Assembly: GCA_027000765.1 (NCBI GenBank)
Contig: JALTNJ010000106.1
Coordinates: forward strand, 1 to 5,613
Length of the DNA: 5,613 nucleotides
Reading direction: 5' to 3'
Source of the DNA: Nitrososphaeria archaeon
GTDB lineage: Archaea; Thermoproteota; Nitrososphaeria; Geothermarchaeales; JDFR-13
Shown here: in pieces, positions 1-4,992 of the stretch
Layout: each line of letters begins with the position of its first letter
Position numbering within the stretch: the stretch's first letter is position 1
Position numbers and translations under genes: made by a program
Notes under the pieces: generated by a model
Databases searched by the model: none
What the model was told of the DNA's origin: nothing
What the model saw: the letters and a program-made list of their open reading frames with translations, nothing else

Positions 1-45
1 TAGATTTATATATTATTTTGAAGAATACTTTGATGTGGTTCAATA

Positions 46-72
46 GTATAAACAGGGACCGAAAATATAAAT
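46..72 (+). promoter_or_regulatory. Candidate archaeal promoter elements for the PhoU-like gene
   Basis: Two TATA-like boxes lie here. One at about 46-53 (GTATAAAC) would place a transcription start near 76 and give a leader of about 16 bases that still carries the GGTG ribosome site. The other at about 65-72 (TATAAAT, preceded by a BRE-like CCGAAAA) would place the start close to the ATG at 92, giving a nearly leaderless mRNA. A third AT-rich box at 5-14 (TTTATATATT) would imply a leader of about 60 bases. The sequence alone does not choose between them. The spacing of about 26 bases from TATA centre to transcription start is known archaeal biology; its use here is inference. Confidence 0.4.
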
Positions 73-81
73 ATGATTATG

Positions 82-85
82 GGTG
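82..85 (+). promoter_or_regulatory. Ribosome binding site GGTG deciding the start at 92
   Basis: GGTG ends six bases before ATG 92 and can pair with the CACC of the archaeal 16S 3' end. It overlaps the GTG codon at 83 that would otherwise open a frame three codons longer, so that GTG is more likely part of the ribosome site than a start codon. Confidence 0.55.
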
Positions 86-91
86 GTGTAT

Positions 92-1177
92 ATGGAAATT
101 AGGAAGGTTCAGAAACTGGGTTATTCTACGATAGTGGTTTCGTTGCCTAGATCCTGGGTTAAGGAGAAGAGCATCAAGAAGGGAGATAGTGTTATCGTCA
201 GGGTGGAGGAGGACGGTTCTCTCAGGATAATACCATATAACATGGGTAGTGAGAAGACGGTCTATGAAAGATATATAGTGGATGTGACCAACCTATCCTC
301 AAAGGGGCTTGTCGAGAGAATACTAATTGGTAATTATCTCCTGGGGCATGATACCATTACGTTCAAGACCAGTGATAAGAGGATGCCCGCCTGGGTTTTG
401 GAGGAGGTTATGGATGCTATAAACAGGTTGGCGGGTGTGGAGATAGTTGATCAGAGGCTTAATGAGATTACCGTACAGTGTTTCATAGACCCAACTAAAT
501 TCAAGCTCAAGGGCCTAGTACGTAGGATGTATACATTAATATTCTCCATGATAGAGGGTATACGTATCTTCCTCACAGAGGGAGATGACTCTATATTCTC
601 CCAGATATCTGGGTTTGAGACTGAGGCAGATAGGCTTTACTGGCTCGTTGTTAGGCAGCTCCTCCTTTCACAGAGAAGCTGGAGGGTGGCTAAGGAAATT
701 GGTGTGACACATCCCTACCATATTGTGGGTAATAGAGCGATTGTCAAGGCTCTAGAGGATATCGCTGATAGGATTGATGATGTGGGTACAGAGCTTAGGA
801 GGATACCTGCTGACTGGATTGACAGGAGTAGGGACGAGTCCGATGGGGCAGTTAGGCGTCTAGACGAGCTTCTAAGTGAGATAGATAACATGGTAGGCGA
901 TTCGATGCAGGCCTTTATAGAGTTGAGTATAGAGAAGGCAAATGACGTTATTAATGAAGCTGAGAAGTTCAAGGAGAAGACACAGGAGATAGATATATGG
1001 TTTATATCCAACGTTAAAGATCCATTGATACTCAGTACCCTTAGACTGATGTTGAGTCACCTTATGCGCGTTATTGATAATGTACAGTTGATAGCAGAGA
1101 TAACTATCAACAGGTCTCTAGAGGCTCCTAGTAAGTTCTATTATTGGGAGGCTATGAAGAAGGAGGAGGCAAAGTAG
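92..1177 (+). CDS. AbrB–PhoU fusion, PhoU-family phosphate uptake regulator
   Basis: This 361-residue protein joins two domains. Residues 1-48 form a SpoVT/AbrB-type swapped-hairpin DNA-binding domain: a KLGYSTIVVSLPRSW opening, then KGD at 30-32 and a strand ending in RIIPY. Residues about 140-345 are PhoU-like helical bundles with the family's acidic metal-binding pattern ExxxD at E176/D180 and E222/D226, and a later RVIDN...IAE helix at 326-336. This layout is common in archaeal COG0704 proteins, where bacterial PhoU would lack the DNA-binding part. The likely role is a cytoplasmic regulator of phosphate uptake or phosphate-responsive transcription, possibly self-regulating; this is inferred from the family. 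No Pst transporter or other phosphate gene lies in the window. ATG 92 is chosen over GTG 83 because GGTG sits six bases before it and the AbrB domain begins directly at MEIRKVQ. It converges with nadE. Confidence 0.85.
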   Translation: MEIRKVQKLGYSTIVVSLPRSWVKEKSIKKGDSVIVRVEEDGSLRIIPYNMGSEKTVYERYIVDVTNLSSKGLVERILIGNYLLGHDTITFKTSDKRMPAWVLEEVMDAINRLAGVEIVDQRLNEITVQCFIDPTKFKLKGLVRRMYTLIFSMIEGIRIFLTEGDDSIFSQISGFETEADRLYWLVVRQLLLSQRSWRVAKEIGVTHPYHIVGNRAIVKALEDIADRIDDVGTELRRIPADWIDRSRDESDGAVRRLDELLSEIDNMVGDSMQAFIELSIEKANDVINEAEKFKEKTQEIDIWFISNVKDPLILSTLRLMLSHLMRVIDNVQLIAEITINRSLEAPSKFYYWEAMKKEEAK

Positions 1178-1190
1178 CCTCTCCATTAAA

Positions 1191-1213
1191 TTTTATAATC
1201 CTTGGAACCGAGG
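1191..1213 (+). terminator. Weak candidate terminator between convergent genes
   Basis: The 49 bases between the two stop codons hold a short T-run (TTTT at 1191-1194) and a small hairpin. Its stem is 1200-1204 against 1209-1213 (CCTTG/CGAGG, with one G·T-type wobble) around a four-base loop. Archaeal termination depends mainly on T-runs, and this one is short. The hairpin has five pairs and could be chance. No better signal is visible for either gene; on the minus strand there is no T-run of five or more after nadE. Confidence 0.2.
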
Positions 1214-1226
1214 TAATTGAATTATC

Positions 1227-2027
1227 TTAGATTATTGTCTCGTCATGAATTTTAATGATTGGAGGCATCTGAAGCTTATGTTTATTAGCGTTATACCTTT
1301 TATTCACGAGCTCCACTATTGTTTTCTCTACACTTAGTTCCTCGATTATCTGGTCATCTGTATATCCGAGGTCAAACTTTAGATATAGTATTGGGTCTAC
1401 TTCCTCGTATGTTATCCCCAGTTCATCCTCTGCTTTGTGACCTGGCCATAGTTCTGGTGAGCTGGGTTTCCTAATGATATTCTCAGGCACTCCTAGGAAT
1501 CCAGCGAATTTTCGTAATTGCGTCTTATAAATATCCCCTATTGGCAATATATCTACACCTCCATCCCCGTATTTGGTGAAATATCCAAGTAATAACTCGG
1601 ATTTGTCTCCTGTTCCAATGACAAGGGCATGTTTCTCCGACGCCTTATAATATAGTGTTATCATTCTTATCCTGGCAATAGTGTTTCCAAGAGCTTTCCT
1701 ATCAACTATATTAAGAGTCCCCTTCACCGCCTTTACAATGGGCTCGATATTTATCATCTGCCAATTATCCCTAGGTATACCTATCTTCTCCACTACAGAC
1801 AATGCATCATTGATAGATTCCTCGCTTGTGAATTTCGTAGGCATAATATATGCATGAAGGTTTTCAGATCCAAGGGCCTCAGCAGCTAAAAATGCTGTAG
1901 TACTACTATCTAATCCACCGCTTAATCCAATGACTCCCTTCTCAAAACCATTCTCTTTAAAGTATCTCCTTAGTTCAGATACAATTCTATCTTTCACAAC
2001 CTGCCAATCCAATTCAGGAGGATACAT
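1227..2027 (-). CDS. nadE: Ammonia-dependent NAD+ synthetase
   Basis: NadE carries out the last step of NAD+ synthesis: ATP-dependent amidation of nicotinic acid adenine dinucleotide (deamido-NAD+) in the cytoplasm. The 266-residue product shows the whole adenine-nucleotide alpha-hydrolase fold of the family. The pyrophosphate loop is SGGLDSS at 36-42. The NTIARIRM stretch at 115-122 and GTGDKSELLLGYFTKYGDGG at 138-157 match the deamido-NAD and ATP pockets. KPSSPELWPG (187-196) with EDELG follows, and the C-terminal NKHK..MPP tail is at 248-256. There is no N-terminal nitrilase/glutaminase domain, so it should use free ammonia, and the length is normal for that short form. ATG 2027 is preferred over ATG 2033 because GGTGA abuts the upper ATG but stands at normal distance from the lower one. 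It is a single leftward gene, divergent from the M14 deacylase gene and convergent with the PhoU-like gene. Confidence 0.95.
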   Translation of the reverse strand: MYPPELDWQVVKDRIVSELRRYFKENGFEKGVIGLSGGLDSSTTAFLAAEALGSENLHAYIMPTKFTSEESINDALSVVEKIGIPRDNWQMINIEPIVKAVKGTLNIVDRKALGNTIARIRMITLYYKASEKHALVIGTGDKSELLLGYFTKYGDGGVDILPIGDIYKTQLRKFAGFLGVPENIIRKPSSPELWPGHKAEDELGITYEEVDPILYLKFDLGYTDDQIIEELSVEKTIVELVNKRYNANKHKLQMPPIIKIHDETII

Positions 2028-2033
2028 ATTCAT

Positions 2034-2038
2034 TCACC
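2034..2038 (-). promoter_or_regulatory. Ribosome binding site GGTGA for nadE
   Basis: Read on the minus strand, GGTGA is immediately followed by ATG 2033 and lies six bases before ATG 2027. A Shine-Dalgarno element with no spacer should not serve ATG 2033, so ATG 2027 is the likelier start. The difference is only two residues (Met-Asn). Confidence 0.55.
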
Positions 2039-2073
2039 AAATGACTATCAAAGATTGGTTTACTCCAAATATG

Positions 2074-2110
2074 ATTAATTATTATATTATTTTAACCACA
2101 TAAATTTTTA
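2074..2110. promoter_or_regulatory. Divergent AT-rich promoter region between nadE and the deacylase operon
   Basis: The 101 bases between the two start codons are almost pure A/T from 2071 to 2096. On the plus strand TTATATTA (2082-2089) would set a transcription start near 2111 and a leader of about 18 bases that contains AGGTGGT. On the minus strand the AAAATAATATAATAA stretch (about 2093-2079) could set a start near 2059 and a leader of about 30 bases for nadE. A further TATA-like ATAAATTTT at 2100-2108 would give an almost leaderless deacylase message. The two promoters appear to overlap, so initiation in one direction may interfere with the other; that is inference. Confidence 0.45.
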
Positions 2111-2117
2111 GGAATAA

Positions 2118-2124
2118 AGGTGGT
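2118..2124 (+). promoter_or_regulatory. Ribosome binding site AGGTGGT for the M14 deacylase gene
   Basis: GGTG (2119-2122) ends six bases before ATG 2129. The in-frame GTG at 2120 lies inside this site and is therefore unlikely to be the start. Confidence 0.55.
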
Positions 2125-2128
2125 CCTC

Positions 2129-3064
2129 ATGAATCCTTCTATAGAGATTATTCCCATTAGTAAGAGGATTGATGACAGCATTATTCATCTAAAGAAAATA
2201 ACTATAGGCTCTGGTAGCCCTCGCCTATTTATAGGGGCCTCTATTCATGGAGACGAGCTTACTCCGATTGCTGTTATATGGAAGCTGATAGAGTATTTTA
2301 GAGTCTCCGAGGTCAAGGGTACCTTGACCATGATTTCAGGGATGAATCCAGAGGGAATCGCTTTTAAGAAGAGGGTGGACCCCTACTTTAATACTGATCT
2401 CAACCGGGTTTATCCAGGTGATCCAGAGGGTACTCTCCCACAGAGGATAGCTAATGCGATCTATAGGATTGCAATTGAACATGATGTGGTGCTCGATCTA
2501 CATACTGCTGGAAACTGTATCCCATTTATCCTGCTGGATCCGATAGAGGGGGATCTTAGGAAGGAGGTTGAGGATCTGGCTCTCTCAATGGGGATCACGG
2601 TTCTCGATGAGTATCTAGGAGATAAATATGAGGCGTTAAAGCTGGGTAACAGCCTCCCCCCTCAAGTCCTCAAGAAAGATATCCCTAGTTTCACCGTGGA
2701 GTTACCTGGTGGCAGCAATATTGATTGGACGGGTGTAAATGTTGGTTTTAAGGCTATCCTAAACCTGATGATTCACCTGGGTATGGTGGATGCCAAGAAA
2801 AACGAGATTACCGAGACATTTGTATTAGGTGAGCTTGGATATAGGAGGTATGATGTCTTTGCTAATCGGGCTGGTATACTTGAGAATTTCGTTAGGCTCG
2901 GCGAGTTCGTAGAGAAGTTTACTCCCCTAGGTGTATCTAGAGACTTTGTTGGTAATGTGGTTGAATGGATAAAGAGTGAGAAGACTGGCTATGTAATATC
3001 ACTACCGAGTAGATCCATAGTGTATCCAGCTGATAGAGTCTATTTATTAGCTGTCAAAGAATAA
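2129..3064 (+). CDS. M14-type zinc deacylase, succinylglutamate desuccinylase/aspartoacylase family
   Basis: The 311-residue protein has the full active-site set of the AstE/AspA branch of the carboxypeptidase-like M14 fold. Zinc ligands are H40 and E43 in GASIHGDE and H125 in DLHTAG. The substrate-carboxylate residues are R82 with N92-R93 in TDLNRVYPG, and the catalytic glutamate is E191 in TVELPGG. The last 75 or so residues resemble the small beta-rich C-terminal domain of this family. Members cleave an amide bond next to an acidic or N-acyl amino acid, but the substrate cannot be read from sequence, and no arginine-catabolic or lysine-biosynthetic partner is adjacent. A cytoplasmic place is likely because no signal peptide or membrane segment is seen. 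It heads the rightward gene run; 38 bases follow before the zinc-ribbon gene. ATG 2129 is chosen over GTG 2120 because the GTG is part of the ribosome site. Confidence 0.85.
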   Translation: MNPSIEIIPISKRIDDSIIHLKKITIGSGSPRLFIGASIHGDELTPIAVIWKLIEYFRVSEVKGTLTMISGMNPEGIAFKKRVDPYFNTDLNRVYPGDPEGTLPQRIANAIYRIAIEHDVVLDLHTAGNCIPFILLDPIEGDLRKEVEDLALSMGITVLDEYLGDKYEALKLGNSLPPQVLKKDIPSFTVELPGGSNIDWTGVNVGFKAILNLMIHLGMVDAKKNEITETFVLGELGYRRYDVFANRAGILENFVRLGEFVEKFTPLGVSRDFVGNVVEWIKSEKTGYVISLPSRSIVYPADRVYLLAVKE

Positions 3065-3075
3065 ATAATTATTTA
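3062..3075. repeat. Perfect 14-base A/T palindrome overlapping a stop codon
   Basis: TAAATAATTATTTA reads the same on both strands and includes the TAA stop of the deacylase gene. It could be a TATA-like internal promoter for the downstream pair (predicted start near 3094) or a binding site. In such an A/T-rich gap it may equally be chance. Confidence 0.3.
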
Positions 3076-3092
3076 GCGTTTTATGGAGTCAC

Positions 3093-3096
3093 GGTG
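3093..3096 (+). promoter_or_regulatory. Ribosome binding site GGTG for the zinc-ribbon gene
   Basis: GGTG ends six bases before ATG 3103 and overlaps the GTG at 3094, the only longer in-frame start nearby. This favours ATG 3103. Confidence 0.5.
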
Positions 3097-3102
3097 TCGC
3101 TA

Positions 3103-3591
3103 ATGTCATATTCAGAACCTGCTCAAAAAGATGGCGTAATTATATGTCCAAGATGCGGTGCCGAGAATCCTGACTATGCAAAGTTCTGTGTAAAATGTGG
3201 ATATAACCTATTATTGGCTAAGAGTGGGAAGATCAGTGAAGCAACGATAAAAATAGCGTTCTTTACTTCTATAGTCTCTCTACTAGATTTTCTTTTAAAC
3301 ACAGGTATCCTGAAGGCGGCTGCAGCAAATAGTATGCTCGGCATATTGGAGATACTCAGTATTATAAGCTCAATCGTAATATTCTATATCTGGTATAAAT
3401 ACCGTGGGGTAGGACTGTCGTTCAGCGACACATACTTCAAGATTTTCATGGTCATGCTCCTCATACTATTCTTAAGCTATCTCTCATACTACATCATATT
3501 TATTCTAGTGGGTGTTATCACCGTCAGTCCACTATGGATACTATATGGGTATGTTTTGAGGAGTATCTATAAGAAGTACAAGGAGGCATAA
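3103..3591 (+). CDS. Zinc-ribbon membrane protein of unknown function
   Basis: The 162-residue product begins with a short rubredoxin-like zinc ribbon, CPRCG at 15-19 and CVKCG at 29-33, which should hold one zinc ion through C15, C18, C29 and C32. The rest is hydrophobic: segments at about 49-70 and 78-98, then a stretch from 112 to 152 with one charged residue near its start (K113) that is long enough for two passes. Four helices would put the ribbon, the K99/R101 loop and the basic tail (RSIYKKYK) on the cytoplasmic side, in line with the positive-inside rule. Such ribbon-plus-membrane proteins are widespread and mostly uncharacterised in archaea; I do not recognise a specific family and assign no function. 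Its stop overlaps the methyltransferase start by one base, so the two are probably translated together. ATG 3103 is chosen over GTG 3094 from the GGTG spacing. Confidence 0.8.
   Translation: MSYSEPAQKDGVIICPRCGAENPDYAKFCVKCGYNLLLAKSGKISEATIKIAFFTSIVSLLDFLLNTGILKAAAANSMLGILEILSIISSIVIFYIWYKYRGVGLSFSDTYFKIFMVMLLILFLSYLSYYIIFILVGVITVSPLWILYGYVLRSIYKKYKEA
3581..3586 (+). promoter_or_regulatory. AGGAGG ribosome site within the zinc-ribbon gene for the methyltransferase
   Basis: A full AGGAGG lies four bases before ATG 3591, inside the last codons of the upstream gene. Unlike the other starts here it uses the GGAGG rather than the GGTG part of the Shine-Dalgarno. Together with the TAATG overlap it suggests translational coupling. 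Confidence 0.65.
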
Positions 3592-4967
3592 TGCAGTTCA
3601 GGGGGTATGGACGGGTTTTGAAGGCATCCGAGGAGTTCATTGAAGTAGAGGTAGTTAATATCGATGAGAAAGGAGTTGCATATGCCTATTATAATGGTAG
3701 GAAGATTAGGGTTAAATATGGTATTCCTGGAGATAGGGTAAGGGTCAGGCCATATATAGTTAGGAAAGGGAGGCGTGGCAGGGTTAAAGAGTTATGGGGA
3801 GACATCATAGAAGTCATATCTCCTGGTATCGGGAGAATTGAGCCTAAGTGTAAACACTTTGGATTATGTGGTGGCTGCAGGTTCCAGAACTGGGACTATA
3901 AGCATCAGCTTATCTATAAAAAGAGACTGGTGGAGGAAGCTTTCAAGAGATATGGTATGGATGTGGATGTTGAGGATCCCCTACCAAGTCCTAAGGAATA
4001 TTATTATAGGAATAGGATGGATTATCCAGTTGGAATCATTGACGATTCCCCAGTTATTGGGCTGAAGATGGTGGGTAGGTGGGATGTCGTTGTCCCACTG
4101 GAAGAGTGTCACTTGATGTCTATGGAGAGCATCGAGATAATCAATAAGATAAGGGAGTTTATGTCTAGAAGGGGGATACCGCCCTATAACATATTTACTC
4201 ATGAAGGATTCATGAGATACGTCGTTATTAGAGAGGGGAAGTATACAGGTGAGAGACTAATATCCCTTGTTACTGCAGTAGGACCTTTCCCATGGCTCGA
4301 TGAGTTAATTGATATTCTGAAGGAGGATGCCACAGGTATTATATGGAGCATTAACCCTAGGATCACTGACCTATCTATTGGCAGTGAGATACGTCCATTA
4401 TATGGTAATGATCATCTGAATGAGGAGATATCTGGCTTTAAATTCTATATTCATCCAAACGCTTTTTTCCAAACCAACTCCTATCAAACAGTTAACCTAG
4501 TCTCATTGGTTAGAGAGCTGGCTGAGGGAGGAGATGTTCTAGTCGATGTCTATAGTGGAGTCGGTCTCTTCAGTTTTAGTTTAGCCAATAAGTATAGTAG
4601 GGTCTATGGTATTGAGATAGATGAGTATTCAATCTATAGTGCAGGCATTAATCTAAAGCGGTATAAGGGTAGGAACATTACTATACTTGAGGGGGCGGCG
4701 GAGGATATGTTGTCTAAAACACCTGACGAGCCTGACACAGTTATAGTTGATCCCCCTAGGCCAGGGTTAAGTATAAAGGTTAAGGAGCATCTACTAAGTC
4801 TTAAGCCCAAGGAAATTATATACGTAAGCTGTAACCCAACTACCCTCGCTAGAGATGTTGAGAAGCTGTCTGAATGTTATTCCTTGGATGGTGCTGTAAA
4901 GCCGATTGACATGTTTCCACAGACTCCACATATTGAGTGTGTTGTACGGCTTATTAGAAAGACATAG
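3591..4967 (+). CDS. TRAM-domain [4Fe-4S] RNA (uracil-5-)-methyltransferase, RumA/TrmA family
   Basis: The 458-residue enzyme should methylate C5 of a uridine in tRNA or 23S rRNA using S-adenosylmethionine. An N-terminal TRAM RNA-binding domain spans about 8-78. Iron-sulfur cysteines C87, C93, C96 (CKHFGLCGGC) and C173 (EECHL) match the four cluster ligands of RumA. The Rossmann part holds the FFQTN motif (Q294), the SAM loop DVYSGVGLF (319-327), acidic E342 and D344, and DPPRPG (387-392). The catalytic cysteine is C414 in SCNPTTLARD and the likely general base is E449 in FPQTPHIEC. All key residues are present and the length is normal for the TRAM-bearing form. In Pyrococcus abyssi, relatives make m5U54 in tRNA (PAB0719) or m5U in 23S rRNA (PAB0760); which applies here cannot be decided. 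The start overlaps the upstream stop. The next gene begins 25-31 bases after its stop. Confidence 0.92.
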   Translation: MQFRGYGRVLKASEEFIEVEVVNIDEKGVAYAYYNGRKIRVKYGIPGDRVRVRPYIVRKGRRGRVKELWGDIIEVISPGIGRIEPKCKHFGLCGGCRFQNWDYKHQLIYKKRLVEEAFKRYGMDVDVEDPLPSPKEYYYRNRMDYPVGIIDDSPVIGLKMVGRWDVVVPLEECHLMSMESIEIINKIREFMSRRGIPPYNIFTHEGFMRYVVIREGKYTGERLISLVTAVGPFPWLDELIDILKEDATGIIWSINPRITDLSIGSEIRPLYGNDHLNEEISGFKFYIHPNAFFQTNSYQTVNLVSLVRELAEGGDVLVDVYSGVGLFSFSLANKYSRVYGIEIDEYSIYSAGINLKRYKGRNITILEGAAEDMLSKTPDEPDTVIVDPPRPGLSIKVKEHLLSLKPKEIIYVSCNPTTLARDVEKLSECYSLDGAVKPIDMFPQTPHIECVVRLIRKT

Positions 4968-4978
4968 GCTATTATATT

Positions 4979-4992
4979 GAGGAGTTTGGTGG
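4979..4992 (+). promoter_or_regulatory. Double ribosome-site candidate before the metallo-hydrolase gene
   Basis: GAGGAG (4979-4984) stands eight bases before ATG 4993, while GGTGG (4988-4992) abuts that ATG and stands six bases before ATG 4999. Each element suits a different start. The GGTG pattern seen at the neighbouring genes favours 4999, but 4993 is well supported by GAGGAG. Confidence 0.45.

Larger units (their letters stand above)
1..91. other. Non-coding leader upstream of the PhoU-like gene
   Basis: No coding frame or RNA gene is recognised here. The stretch is AT-rich and holds the TATA-like boxes and the GGTG ribosome site listed separately. What lies to the left of the window, and whether the gene starts its own transcript, cannot be seen. 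Confidence 0.5.

Noticed and set aside
715..1060. Two open frames on the minus strand inside the PhoU-like gene (98 and 62 codons)
   Set aside because: They lie wholly opposite a gene with clear domain motifs, show no recognisable motif and are low-complexity Ser/Leu/Ile-rich translations; they are antisense shadows.
1200..1213. Hairpin in the convergent gap as a structured RNA or strong terminator
   Set aside because: There are only five pairs including one wobble, and no following T-run; kept only as a weak terminator candidate.
2165..2200. TGATGA near the start of the deacylase gene as a C/D-box guide RNA
   Set aside because: There is no matching D box (CTGA) at suitable spacing and no second box pair; it is a coding repeat of Ile-Asp-Asp codons.
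3838..4202. A plus-strand frame of 75 codons and a minus-strand frame of 73 codons inside the methyltransferase gene
   Set aside because: Both overlap the Fe–S and central regions of a complete, well-matched enzyme and have no motif of their own.
2034..4967. A new multi-gene defence or mobile system
   Set aside because: The gene products are housekeeping or generic enzyme families, base and codon use are uniform, and there are no integrases, repeats or toxin–antitoxin-like pairs.
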